Shown piece after piece: positions 52,932-62,189 of a stretch of DNA of 64,000 nucleotides. A program made the translations under genes and the position numbers. The notes below the pieces were generated by a model that did no database searches, was not told the DNA's origin, and saw only the letters and a program-made list of their open reading frames with translations. Position 1 is the first letter of the stretch. Every line of letters begins with the position of its first letter. Source of the DNA: Salmonella enterica subsp. houtenae serovar Houten (lineage in GTDB: Bacteria > Pseudomonadota > Gammaproteobacteria > Enterobacterales > Enterobacteriaceae); assembly GCA_900478215.1 (NCBI GenBank), contig LS483478.1:1302001-1366000 (forward strand), in the 5' to 3' direction.

Positions 52932-53930
52932 CTAAAACCGGCCATCCAGAATAGCGTCAATTTCTGCACATTCCGTGGCTGAAAAACGGCGATTTGCCAG
53001 CATTCCTACGGCATCTTCGATTTGCGACGGTTTGCTGGCGCCAATCAGTACCGACGTAACGTTATCGTTACGCAGCACCCAGGCGAGCGCCATCTGAGAC
53101 AATTTTTGGCCGCGCCGCGCCGCCAGTTCATTCAACTGGCGAACTTTTTCCAGTTTGTCGGCGGTAATCTGTTCTGGTTTAAGGAAACGGCTTCCGCTCG
53201 CCGCGCGGGAATCTTCCGGAATGCCATTCAGATAACGGTCAGTGAGCTGCCCGCCCGCCAGCGGCGAGAAGGCAATACTACCGACCCCCTTTTCCTGCAA
53301 CAGCGCCAGCAGCCCGTCCTCTACCCAACGCTCAAAAAGCGAATATTTAGGTTGATGAATCAGGCAAGGCGTGCCGAGATCCTCCAGAATATCGATAGCT
53401 TGTCTGGCCCGATCGGCAGGATAGTTAGAGATCCCCACGTACAACGCTTTGCCCTGGCGCACAAGGTGATCCAACGCTTTCATCGTCTCTTTAAGCGGCG
53501 TTTCGGGATCGGGACGATGGTGATAAAAGATATCGACATACTCCAGCCCCATCCGTTTCAGGCTTTGATCGAGGCTGGCGATAAGATACTTCCGCGATCC
53601 CCAGTCGCCATAAGGACCATCCCACATGGTATAGCCCGCTTTGGTGGAGATGACCAACTCATCGCGCCACGGTAAAAAATCTTCCTGCAGAATGCGGCCA
53701 AAATTGCATTCTGCGGAGCCCGGCGGCGGGCCGTAATTATTGGCAAGATCAAAGTGGGTAATCCCCAGATCGAACGCGCGTTGCAGCAGCGCCCGGCTAT
53801 TTTCTACCCGTGTCGCATCGCCGAAGTTGTGCCATAACCCCAGCGAAATGGCGGGAAGTTTGATGCCACTGCGCCCGCAGCGACGATACTCCATTGTGTG
53901 ATAACGATTCTCATCGGGCTGATAGACCAT
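52932..53930 (-). CDS. Aldo-keto reductase, YghZ/Gpr-like
   Basis: A 332-residue NADPH-dependent aldo-keto reductase closely resembling YghZ (L-glyceraldehyde 3-phosphate reductase). Catalytic tetrad regions are present: ITHFDLANNYG (Asp and Tyr), ISTKAGYTMWDGPYG (Lys) and the YHHRPDP histidine; VTSVLIGASKPSQIED binds the cofactor. It is divergent from ipdC across 179 bases, so the two probably share control. Absent between ypeC and yfeO in E. coli K-12 as far as I know. Confidence 0.9.
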   Translation of the reverse strand: MVYQPDENRYHTMEYRRCGRSGIKLPAISLGLWHNFGDATRVENSRALLQRAFDLGITHFDLANNYGPPPGSAECNFGRILQEDFLPWRDELVISTKAGYTMWDGPYGDWGSRKYLIASLDQSLKRMGLEYVDIFYHHRPDPETPLKETMKALDHLVRQGKALYVGISNYPADRARQAIDILEDLGTPCLIHQPKYSLFERWVEDGLLALLQEKGVGSIAFSPLAGGQLTDRYLNGIPEDSRAASGSRFLKPEQITADKLEKVRQLNELAARRGQKLSQMALAWVLRNDNVTSVLIGASKPSQIEDAVGMLANRRFSATECAEIDAILDGRF

Positions 53931-53957
53931 AACCTTTCCCCCTGTGGCGTGAATAAA

Positions 53958-53977
53958 GAGTGTATACGGTTACACTC
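53958..53977. promoter_or_regulatory. Perfect palindrome in the reductase-ipdC divergent region
   Basis: GAGTGTA-TACGGT-TACACTC: seven-base arms with a six-base spacer, 27 bases before the reductase start codon; the right size for a dimeric repressor or activator. Confidence 0.7.
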
Positions 53978-54109
53978 ACCAGGCGGTATCTGGATTTTAC
54001 GCATCACTGCTGTAAACATTGTTTTCCAGGCTTTCATCCCCGTCGTGCTGGACAGCCATCATCGTTCCTTAATACTCAACATAATGTTAACGTCAAAAGG
54101 AACGCTGTC

Positions 54110-55762
54110 ATGCAACACCCCTATACCGTGGCCGACTATTTGCTGGACAGATTGGCAGGATGTGGCATTAGTCATCTTTTTGGCGTGCCGGGCGATTATA
54201 ACTTGCAGTTTCTTGACCATGTAATTGACCACCCGATCCTGCGTTGGGTTGGATGCGCCAATGAGCTAAACGCCGCTTATGCCGCGGACGGTTATGCGCG
54301 CATGACGGGCGCTGGAGCGCTATTAACGACCTTTGGCGTGGGAGAGCTTAGCGCTATTAACGGTATCGCGGGCAGTTACGCGGAATATGTACCGGTCTTG
54401 CATATCGTCGGCGCGCCCTGTAGCGCTGCGCAGCAGCGTGGCGAATTGATGCACCACACCCTCGGTGACGGCGATTTTCGCCATTTTTATCGCATGAGTC
54501 AGGCGATATCTGCCGCTAGCGCAATATTGGATGAACAGCATGCCTGTTTCGAGATTGACCGCGTATTGGGTGAAATGCTTGCCGCACGCAGGCCAGGATA
54601 CATCATGTTGCCCGCCGACGTGGCGAAAAAAACGGCCATCCCGCCTACGGAGGCGCTTACGTTGCCCGCGCATGAAACGCAAAGCGCTGTGGAGACGGCC
54701 TTTCGTTACCACGCCCGTCAGTGCCTGATGAACAGTCGGCGCATTGCGCTATTGGCCGACTTTCTTGCCGGGCGTTTTGGTTTACGGCCGCTGTTGCAGC
54801 GCTGGATGGCGGAAACGCCCATCGCCCATGCGACACTACTGATGGGGAAAGGGCTTTTTGATGAACAGCACCCAAACTTCGTTGGCACCTACAGCGCTGG
54901 CGCCAGCAGCAAAGAGGTGCGTCAGGCCATAGAGGACGCCGATAGGGTTATCTGCGTCGGCACCCGTTTTGTCGATACCCTTACTGCCGGATTTACCCAA
55001 CAATTGCCGGTGGAACGCACGCTGGAGATTCAGCCTTACGCGTCGCGCATCGGCGAAACCTGGTTCAACCTCCCGATGGCGCAGGCGGTGTCTACGCTGC
55101 GCGAACTGTGCCTTGAATGCGCTTTTGCGCCGCCGCCGACGCGTTCCGCCGGACAACCAGCGCGGATTAATAAGGGAGAACTGACCCAGGAAAACTTCTG
55201 GCAAACCTTACAGCAGTATCTCAAACCTGGCGATATTCTCCTTGTCGACCAGGGCACCGCCGCCTTTGGCGCTGCCGCGCTGTCGCTTCCTGATGGCGCG
55301 GAAGTTGTGGTACAGCCGCTGTGGGGATCTATCGGCTATTCCTTGCCCGCCGCGTTTGGCGCGCAAACCGCCTGCCCCGATCGGCGGGTTATTCTGATTA
55401 TCGGCGATGGCGCGGCGCAGCTCACGATTCAGGAGATGGGTTCGATGTTACGCGACGGGCAGGCGCCGGTAATCCTGCTGCTCAACAATGACGGCTATAC
55501 CGTAGAGCGCGCCATTCACGGCGCGGCCCAGCGGTATAATGACATCGCGAGCTGGAACTGGACGCAGATACCCCAGGCGCTACACGCGGCGCAACAGGCG
55601 GAGTGCTGGCGTGTGACGCAGGCTATCCAACTGGCAGAGGTCCTCGAACGGCTGGCGCGTCCACAACGTTTGTCATTTATTGAAGTGATGTTGCCAAAAG
55701 CCGATCTGCCGGAATTACTGCGTGCCGTGACCCGGGCGCTGGAAGCCCGCAACGGGGGATAA
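54110..55762 (+). CDS. ipdC: IpdC, indolepyruvate/phenylpyruvate-type decarboxylase
   Basis: A 550-residue thiamine-diphosphate 2-oxoacid decarboxylase. The catalytic glutamate lies in GCANELNAAYAADGYARM, the adjacent-histidine motif in LMHHTLGDGDF, and the ThDP/Mg2+ motif runs from IIGDGAAQLTIQEMG to LLNNDGYTVE. The family converts indole-3-pyruvate to indole-3-acetaldehyde; phenylpyruvate or other oxoacids are possible. The ATG at 54110 gives the family N-terminus (MQHPYTVADYLLDRL); the longer frame from 53960 is not credible. The reductase divergent to it could reduce the aldehyde product. Confidence 0.93.
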   Translation: MQHPYTVADYLLDRLAGCGISHLFGVPGDYNLQFLDHVIDHPILRWVGCANELNAAYAADGYARMTGAGALLTTFGVGELSAINGIAGSYAEYVPVLHIVGAPCSAAQQRGELMHHTLGDGDFRHFYRMSQAISAASAILDEQHACFEIDRVLGEMLAARRPGYIMLPADVAKKTAIPPTEALTLPAHETQSAVETAFRYHARQCLMNSRRIALLADFLAGRFGLRPLLQRWMAETPIAHATLLMGKGLFDEQHPNFVGTYSAGASSKEVRQAIEDADRVICVGTRFVDTLTAGFTQQLPVERTLEIQPYASRIGETWFNLPMAQAVSTLRELCLECAFAPPPTRSAGQPARINKGELTQENFWQTLQQYLKPGDILLVDQGTAAFGAAALSLPDGAEVVVQPLWGSIGYSLPAAFGAQTACPDRRVILIIGDGAAQLTIQEMGSMLRDGQAPVILLLNNDGYTVERAIHGAAQRYNDIASWNWTQIPQALHAAQQAECWRVTQAIQLAEVLERLARPQRLSFIEVMLPKADLPELLRAVTRALEARNGG

Positions 55763-55781
55763 TGCCCCCCGTTGCGCCAGA

Positions 55782-57017
55782 TTAGGGTTCGTGACGGTTG
55801 GCGGCCAGCAACGGTTTTCCCGCCAGCAATAGCCAGGCGGGGAGCATCACAATGCAGAGCAGCGGCAGCAGATTGGTATCCGGTACGACGACTGCCGCCA
55901 TAAACAGACTGAGCCAGCCGTCTCGCGTCACTACCAACACTAAGCCAAGAATCGCGCAGGAGACGGTAATCGCCGCGGGTACGGCCTCAACATGGGCATG
56001 GAGCATGAGCCCCAGTGCTGCGCCGATAAACACAGCCGGAAAAATGCGCCCGCCGCGAAAGCCGCTCGCCGCCGCGATGACCAGCGCGGCGAGTTTGACG
56101 ACGGCTAAGGTAAAATAATCTCCCGCGCCCAGCGTCTGGCTAAACGCCATTTGTTGCATTTCGTCCAGCCCTTTAAACAGGGTAAGCGGCCCGCCAATGA
56201 CGCCCAGGATACCCAGTATAAAACCGCCAATGCCGAGAATCAGGACCGGATTTTTCAGCCGGTGCAGCAACTCATGCAGACGCGGAAGGCACCAGACGGC
56301 GACCATCCCAGCGGCAATGGCGATCGCCGCGACGATCGCTCCGCTGGCAATGTCCACCAGCCGCATCTGCGTGTAATGGGCGATGGGTAACGAAAAATGC
56401 GGATGAAAGAACAGGCTGGTGGTAAGTGACCCCGCCGCTGCCGCCATTAACGGCGCAAACAGGCGATCCCACATGGGAACATCGTTAGAGCCGCTAAGTG
56501 TTTGCGAAAAAATCAGCGCCGCGGCGACGGGCGTGCCGAACAGCGCGCCGATAGTGCCCGCCGAGGCCAGAATCGTCCAGTCTAACGTTGTAATACGCGG
56601 AAACAGGCGGGAGCCGAAAGCCACCGCCAGCGCGATATTTATTGTCATTATCGGATGCTCTGGCCCCAAACTTACCCCACCGGCAAGGCCGATGATTAAG
56701 GCGAGAAGCAGTCCAGGCAGCGCAGATGGCGAGACCGGCATACTGATTAACGGTTCGATGGCCGGATCGGGGCCAGCGTGTCCGGGACTGTAACGGATAA
56801 TCAAACCCACCACGATCCCGGTTAGCGTGAGCATACCCACTATCCAGAACGGCGAATCATAAGCGATTCCGATGCTGGCGGGCAGTCGTTGCCAAAGAAA
56901 TTGCTGAAAAACCGACGCGACTTTCATCGCGGCGATTAGAATCAGGCTTGACGCTACGCCAATAATCAGTGCAGGGAGCGACAGCAGCAGCATCGTTCGG
57001 GCACGCGGGTGGAGCAT
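55782..57017 (-). CDS. yfeO: YfeO, ClC-family ion channel/transporter homologue
   Basis: A 411-residue membrane protein of the chloride channel superfamily. The GGVSLGPEHPIM and GFRGGRIFPAVFIGAAL selectivity-type signatures are visible, as is AGTIGALFGTPVAAALIF. The typical gating glutamate of Cl-/H+ antiporters (GREGP) is replaced by the SLGPEHP context, so ion specificity is uncertain. The start is ATG 57017 with GGAAGAGATT before it; the longer frame to 57056 is unlikely. Confidence 0.9.
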   Translation of the reverse strand: MLHPRARTMLLLSLPALIIGVASSLILIAAMKVASVFQQFLWQRLPASIGIAYDSPFWIVGMLTLTGIVVGLIIRYSPGHAGPDPAIEPLISMPVSPSALPGLLLALIIGLAGGVSLGPEHPIMTINIALAVAFGSRLFPRITTLDWTILASAGTIGALFGTPVAAALIFSQTLSGSNDVPMWDRLFAPLMAAAAGSLTTSLFFHPHFSLPIAHYTQMRLVDIASGAIVAAIAIAAGMVAVWCLPRLHELLHRLKNPVLILGIGGFILGILGVIGGPLTLFKGLDEMQQMAFSQTLGAGDYFTLAVVKLAALVIAAASGFRGGRIFPAVFIGAALGLMLHAHVEAVPAAITVSCAILGLVLVVTRDGWLSLFMAAVVVPDTNLLPLLCIVMLPAWLLLAGKPLLAANRHEP

Positions 57018-57220
57018 AATCTCTTCCTTACACGGGGTCGTATACCTATTTTGCACAGCCTGCCCGATGGCATTGCTGCAATTGGTGCTGAAACAAGAAA
57101 GTAATTCTGTGATGAAGATCTATATTTATAGGCAGTCAGCCTGATGGCCGTTGTTGTTATGTCCCCATGAATTTACAGTGTGACAAAGACTTATTTTGAC
57201 TTTAGCGGAGCAGTAGAAGA

Positions 57221-58186
57221 ATGACAAAGTATGCTTTAGTAGGAGATGTAGGCGGCACAAATGCGCGTCTTGCCCTGTGTGATATCGCCAGTGGAGAAAT
57301 CTCGCAGGCCAAAACGTATTCCGGTCTGGATTATCCCAGCCTTGAGGCTGTGGTGCGCGTTTATCTCGATGAGCATAGCGTCAGCGTGGAGGATGGTTGT
57401 ATCGCCATAGCCTGTCCGATTACCGGCGACTGGGTGGCGATGACCAACCATACCTGGGCTTTTTCTATTGCGGAAATGAAAAAAAATCTCGGCTTTAGTC
57501 ATCTGGAAATCATCAACGATTTCACCGCCGTGTCGATGGCGATCCCGATGCTGAAAAAAGAGCATTTAATTCAGTTCGGCGGCGGTGAACCGGTAGACGG
57601 TAAACCCATTGCGGTGTATGGCGCAGGAACCGGGTTGGGCGTGGCGCATCTGGTGCATGTGGATAAGCGTTGGATTAGCCTTCCGGGCGAAGGCGGGCAT
57701 GTCGATTTTGCGCCTAATAGCGAAGAAGAAGCTATGATTCTGGAAATATTGCGCGCCGAAATTGGCCACGTCTCCGCCGAGCGCGTGTTGTCCGGACCGG
57801 GGCTGGTGAATCTTTACCGGGCGATTGTTAAGTCCGATAACCGTCTGCCGGAAAATCTGCGCCCGAAAGATATTACCGCGCGCGCCCTGGCGGATAACTG
57901 TACCGATTGTCGCCGCGCGTTGTCGCTCTTTTGCGTCATCATGGGACGATTTGGCGGCGATCTGGCATTAACCATGGGAACGTTTGGCGGCGTGTATATC
58001 GCTGGCGGCATTGTCCCGCGCTTCCTGGAATTTTTTAAAGCGTCTGGCTTCCGTGGTGGCTTTGAAGATAAAGGCCGCTTTAAAGATTATGTACACGGTA
58101 TTCCGGTCTATCTGATTGTCCATGATAATCCTGGCTTGTTAGGTTCCGGCGCGCATCTGCGCCAGACATTAGGTCATATTTTATAA
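57221..58186 (+). CDS. glk: Glk, glucokinase
   Basis: A 321-residue cytoplasmic glucokinase phosphorylating internal glucose with ATP. The phosphate loop GDVGGTNARLALCD, the catalytic aspartate in INDFTAVSM, the GAGTGLGVAHL loop and the glucose-binding LPGEGGHVDFAP motif are intact. It follows a 160-base AT-rich control region and ends in a REP-like element. Confidence 0.97.
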   Translation: MTKYALVGDVGGTNARLALCDIASGEISQAKTYSGLDYPSLEAVVRVYLDEHSVSVEDGCIAIACPITGDWVAMTNHTWAFSIAEMKKNLGFSHLEIINDFTAVSMAIPMLKKEHLIQFGGGEPVDGKPIAVYGAGTGLGVAHLVHVDKRWISLPGEGGHVDFAPNSEEEAMILEILRAEIGHVSAERVLSGPGLVNLYRAIVKSDNRLPENLRPKDITARALADNCTDCRRALSLFCVIMGRFGGDLALTMGTFGGVYIAGGIVPRFLEFFKASGFRGGFEDKGRFKDYVHGIPVYLIVHDNPGLLGSGAHLRQTLGHIL

Positions 58187-58225
58187 GCCAGATGGCGGCA
58201 TAAATACTTTATCCGGCCTACAAAA
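58187..58225. repeat. REP-like element after glk
   Basis: GCCAGATGGCGGC and TTTATCCGGCCTACAA form the arms of a degenerate REP unit immediately after the stop codon. Confidence 0.6.
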
Positions 58226-58263
58226 GTGCGTCACCAGGCAATTAATAATTCTCTTATCAGTCT

Positions 58264-58293
58264 CAAACCGCGTTCCTCACGCGGTTTTTTTTC
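58264..58293 (+). terminator. glk terminator
   Basis: AAACCGCG-TTCCTCA-CGCGGTTT stem-loop followed by eight T. Confidence 0.9.
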
Positions 58294-58434
58294 GCCTGTT
58301 ACATGCCATGCCGACACGCGTCACATTTCTGCTTAGCAGAATTATTTGTCCAGTAAAAGCATTATTCATCTGGTAACAATCGTTGGCTTCCCACTGACAT
58401 AATTTCTCTCGTTAACTATTACGAGGAAAACGTT

Positions 58435-58761
58435 ATGACTAAGAAACTGATTGCCGTTTGCGCGTGTCCGATGGGCCTGGCTCACACCTTTATGGCGGCG
58501 CAGGCGTTGGAAGAGGCGGCGGTAGAAGCGGGATATGAAGTCAAAATCGAAACCCAGGGCGCTGATGGTATTCAAAACCGTCTCACGGCGCAGGATATTG
58601 CCGAAGCGACGTTAATTATCCATTCCGTAGCAGTAACGCCGGAAGATAACGAGCGTTTTGAATCACGCGATGTATACGAGATCACGCTTCAGGATGCCAT
58701 TAAAAATGCTGCGGGCATTATCAAAGAAATTGAAGAGATGATTGCCGACGAACAACCGTAA
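58435..58761 (+). CDS. fryB: FryB, fructose-like PTS EIIB
   Basis: A 108-residue EIIB of the fructose family. The phosphocysteine motif is VCACPMGLAHTFMAAQALEE. It starts with an ACGAGGAAAACGTT leader. It is followed by fryC after 20 bases, then ypdF, ypdE and fryA, matching the E. coli fry cluster. The sugar is unknown. Confidence 0.93.
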   Translation: MTKKLIAVCACPMGLAHTFMAAQALEEAAVEAGYEVKIETQGADGIQNRLTAQDIAEATLIIHSVAVTPEDNERFESRDVYEITLQDAIKNAAGIIKEIEEMIADEQP

Positions 58762-58781
58762 TTCTCGACAGGGATACAGAT

Positions 58782-60029
58782 ATGGCCATTAAAAAACGCA
58801 GTGCGACTGTTGTGCCCGGCGCATCCGGCGCGGCAGCGACCATTAAAAAAACCGAGGCCTCCCGCAACAGTTTCTGGGGCGAGCTACCGCAGCACGTCAT
58901 GTCCGGTATTTCGCGCATGGTGCCAACGTTAATCATGGGCGGGGTGATCCTCGCTTTCTCGCAGTTGATTGCCTATAGCTGGCTGGACATTCCCGCCGAT
59001 ACCAGCATCATGGACGCGTTGAACAGCGGAAAATTCGCTGGTTTTAACCTCTCCTTGTTGAAGTTCGCCTGGCTATCGCAATCTTTCGGCGGCGTGTTGT
59101 TTGGTTTCGCCATCCCGATGTTCGCTGCCTTTGTGGCGAACTCTATCGGCGGCAAACTGGCGTTTCCGGCTGGTTTTATCGGCGGTTTGATGTCCACTCA
59201 GCCAACGCAGGTGCTGAATTTTGATCCGGCCAGCCTGCATTGGGTGACCGCCGCGCCAGTCCCGTCAACCTTTATCGGCGCGTTGATTATTTCTATCGTC
59301 GCGGGATATCTGGTGAAGTGGATGAACCAAAAAATCCAGTTGCCTGACTTTCTGTTGGCCTTTAAGACCACCTTTTTACTGCCGATTCTCTCCGCCATTG
59401 TTGTGATGCTGGCGATGTACTACGTGATTACGCCCTTTGGCGGCTGGATCAATGGCGGAATTCGCACGTTGCTCACCGCGGCGGGTGAAAAGGGGGCATT
59501 AATGTACGCGATGGGAATCGCCGCCGCGACTGCCATCGACCTCGGCGGCCCCATTAACAAAGCCGCAGGATTTGTTGCCTTCAGTTTTACCACAGACCAT
59601 GTGTTGCCGGTGACGGCGCGTTCCATCGCGATTGTCATCCCGCCGATTGGTCTGGGGCTGGCGACGCTGCTCGACCGTCGTCTGACCGGTAAACGTCTGT
59701 TCAGCGCGCAGCTTTATCCGCAGGGCAAGACGGCGATGTTCCTGGCATTTATGGGGATCAGCGAAGGGGCGATTCCATTTGCGCTGGAAAGCCCGATCAC
59801 CGCTATCCCGTCTTACATGGTCGGCGCCATCGTGGGTTCGACGTTCTCCGTCTGGCTGGGCGCGGTGCAATGGTTCCCTGAGTCGGCAATCTGGGCGTGG
59901 CCGCTGGTAAGCCATCTCGGCGTCTATATCGCGGGCATTTTACTGGGCGCGGTCATTACGGCGCTGATGGTGGTCTTCTTGCGCCATATGATGTACCGGC
60001 GGGGTAAATTGCTGATTGAAAGTCTGTGA
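58782..60029 (+). CDS. fryC: FryC, fructose-like PTS EIIC permease
   Basis: A 415-residue EIIC permease with about ten membrane helices and conserved family blocks (PAGFIGGLMSTQPT, DLGGPINKAAGFVAF, GISEGAIPFALESP). The 40-residue N-terminal stretch before the first helix is basic and likely cytoplasmic. It pairs with FryB; the missing EIIA activity would come from FryA, which is disrupted in this window. Confidence 0.93.
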   Translation: MAIKKRSATVVPGASGAAATIKKTEASRNSFWGELPQHVMSGISRMVPTLIMGGVILAFSQLIAYSWLDIPADTSIMDALNSGKFAGFNLSLLKFAWLSQSFGGVLFGFAIPMFAAFVANSIGGKLAFPAGFIGGLMSTQPTQVLNFDPASLHWVTAAPVPSTFIGALIISIVAGYLVKWMNQKIQLPDFLLAFKTTFLLPILSAIVVMLAMYYVITPFGGWINGGIRTLLTAAGEKGALMYAMGIAAATAIDLGGPINKAAGFVAFSFTTDHVLPVTARSIAIVIPPIGLGLATLLDRRLTGKRLFSAQLYPQGKTAMFLAFMGISEGAIPFALESPITAIPSYMVGAIVGSTFSVWLGAVQWFPESAIWAWPLVSHLGVYIAGILLGAVITALMVVFLRHMMYRRGKLLIESL

Positions 60030-60045
60030 AATAAGGACCGATAAC

Positions 60046-61128
60046 ATGACGCGACTGACATTGCTTCGCCAATGGCTCACCGAGCGCCAATTAGATGCGG
60101 TACTGATCTCCTCGCGCCCGAACAAGCAGCCGCATCTGGGCATTTCCAGCAGCTCAGGATTTGTCCTGATCAGCCGTCAACATGCGCATATTTTGGTTGA
60201 TGCCCGTTATTACGCCGATGTGAAAGCGCGCGCGAACGGATATTGCATACATCTGCTCGGCGGGCAGCAGACGCTGGCGTCGCTGGTGAATCAGATTATC
60301 GCTGCGGAAAATCTGCAAACGGTCGGCTTTGAAGGCGCGCAGGTCAGTTGGGAGACGGCGCGTCGCTGGCAGACGGAACTGCGGGCCACCATGATCAGCG
60401 TCTCCATTGACGCGCTGCGGCGTATTAAAACGGCGATGGAAATTGATCGTATTCGTGAAGCGTGTCGCATTGCTGATGCGGGTGCGGAACACATTCGCCG
60501 CTTTATCGCGCCAGGCCAGAGCGAGCGAGAAATCGCCGCTGAACTGGAGTGGTTTATGCGCCAGCGCGGCGCGGAGAAAGCCTCTTTCGATACGATTGTC
60601 GCCAGCGGCTGGCGCGGCGCGCTGCCGCACGGTAAAGCCAGCGATAAAATCGTGGCGGCGGGGGAATGGATAACGCTCGATTTCGGCGCGTTGTATCAGG
60701 GATATTGTTCCGATATGACCCGAACTTTTCTGGTGCCCGGCGCGGGCGCGCCGCAGGAGCATCCGCTGTTTCCCGTCTATCATATTGTCCTTGAGGCGCA
60801 GCTTGCCGCCATTGCAGCTATCCGTCCGGGCGCGCGCTGTCTGACGGTGGATGCCGCCGCGCGCGACGTTATCGACCGGGCGGGGTACGGCGAGTTTTTC
60901 GCCCATAACACCGGCCATTCTATCGGCATTGAAGTACATGAAGATCCATGCTTTTCGCCTGATGACCACACCGTACTCGCACCGGGAATGCTACTGACCG
61001 TGGAGCCGGGCATTTATCTGCCGGAGCAGGGCGGGGTACGCATCGAAGATGTTGTACTGGTCACGCTGGAAGGCGTGGAAGTGCTCTATTCCCTGCCGAA
61101 AACCGTATTACTGACAGGAGCCGCATGA
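60046..61128 (+). CDS. ypdF: YpdF, M24 aminopeptidase
   Basis: A 360-residue metallopeptidase of the M24 (methionine aminopeptidase / prolidase) family; the E. coli orthologue cleaves N-terminal Met or Xaa-Pro. Metal ligands are visible in DFGALYQGYCSDMTRTF (two Asp), HNTGHSIGIEVHEDP (His), and VEPGIYLPEQGGVRIEDVV (two Glu). ATG 60046 matches the family start; the longer frame is rejected. Its stop overlaps the ypdE start. Confidence 0.94.
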   Translation: MTRLTLLRQWLTERQLDAVLISSRPNKQPHLGISSSSGFVLISRQHAHILVDARYYADVKARANGYCIHLLGGQQTLASLVNQIIAAENLQTVGFEGAQVSWETARRWQTELRATMISVSIDALRRIKTAMEIDRIREACRIADAGAEHIRRFIAPGQSEREIAAELEWFMRQRGAEKASFDTIVASGWRGALPHGKASDKIVAAGEWITLDFGALYQGYCSDMTRTFLVPGAGAPQEHPLFPVYHIVLEAQLAAIAAIRPGARCLTVDAAARDVIDRAGYGEFFAHNTGHSIGIEVHEDPCFSPDDHTVLAPGMLLTVEPGIYLPEQGGVRIEDVVLVTLEGVEVLYSLPKTVLLTGAA

Positions 61129-62168
61129 TGGATTTATCGCTACTGAAAGCGCTGTGCGAGGCGGATGCGATCGCCGCGTCAGAACAGGAGGTTCGCCAGA
61201 TCTTACTCGACGAAGCGGATCGCCTGCATAAAGAGGCGCGCTTCGATGGCTTAGGATCGGTATTGATCCGACTTAATGCCTCGGATGGCCCGAAAGTCAT
61301 GATCTGCGCGCACATGGATGAAGTGGGATTTATGGTGCGCAGTATCTCCGGCGAGGGGGCGATTGATGTGCTGCCGGTGGGCAATGTGCGGATGGCGGCG
61401 CGTCAGCTCCAGCCGGTCCGTATCACCACGCGGGAGGAGTGCAAAATTCCCGGCCTGCTTGATGGCGAGCGCAGCGGCAACGAGGTGAGCGGACTGCGGG
61501 TCGATATTGGCGCGCGTTCTTATGACGAGGTAATACAGGCGGGGATTTGTCCCGGCGATCGTGTGACCTTTGATAGCGCGTTTCAGGTGTTGCCGCATCA
61601 GCGGGTGATGGGTAAAGCCTTTGATGACAGGCTTGGTTGCTATCTGCTGATAGCGTTGCTGCGTGAATGGCACGATGCGGAATTACCGGCGGAAATCTGG
61701 CTGGCGGCCAGTTCCAGCGAAGAGGTGGGATTACGCGGCGGTCAAACAGCGGCCAGCGCCGTTGCGCCGGATTTAGCCATCGTACTGGATACCGCCTGTT
61801 GGGCGAAAAACTTTGATTATGGCGCGGCGAACCATCGGCAAATTGGCCAGGGACCGATGCTGGTGTTGAGTGATAAGTCGCTGATTGCGCCGCCAAAATT
61901 AACCGCCTGGATTGAGTGCATCGCAGCGCAGGCGGGGATACCGCTACAGTTGGATATGTTCAGCAACGGCGGAACGGATGGCGGGGCGGTACATCTGAGC
62001 GGAACGGGCATCCCGACGGTGGTGCTTGGTCCGGCAACCCGCCATGGACATTGTGCCGCCTCGATTGCCGACTGTCGCGACATTCTGCAGACACAGCAGT
62101 TGCTGTCGGCGCTGATTACCGGTTTTACGCGCGATACTGTGGCTCGCCTGACGGATTTCAGGTGCTGA
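61125..62168 (+). CDS. ypdE: YpdE, M42 aminopeptidase
   Basis: A 347-residue zinc/cobalt exo-aminopeptidase of the M42 (FrvX/TET) family that removes residues sequentially. Ligand positions: CAHMDEVGFM, GKAFDDRLGC, SSSEEVGLRGG, VLDTACWAKNF and RHGHCAASI. The start overlaps the ypdF stop (ATGATGG), so ATG 61125 or 61128 is equally possible. YpdE and YpdF are thought to cooperate in peptide degradation. Confidence 0.94.
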   Translation: MMDLSLLKALCEADAIAASEQEVRQILLDEADRLHKEARFDGLGSVLIRLNASDGPKVMICAHMDEVGFMVRSISGEGAIDVLPVGNVRMAARQLQPVRITTREECKIPGLLDGERSGNEVSGLRVDIGARSYDEVIQAGICPGDRVTFDSAFQVLPHQRVMGKAFDDRLGCYLLIALLREWHDAELPAEIWLAASSSEEVGLRGGQTAASAVAPDLAIVLDTACWAKNFDYGAANHRQIGQGPMLVLSDKSLIAPPKLTAWIECIAAQAGIPLQLDMFSNGGTDGGAVHLSGTGIPTVVLGPATRHGHCAASIADCRDILQTQQLLSALITGFTRDTVARLTDFRC

Positions 62169-62189
62169 TTTCGCGCTAAAGGAGTAGTT

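Noticed and set aside
60154..60969. Minus-strand open frame opposite ypdF
   Set aside because: Shadow frame; ypdF has intact catalytic motifs and operon context.
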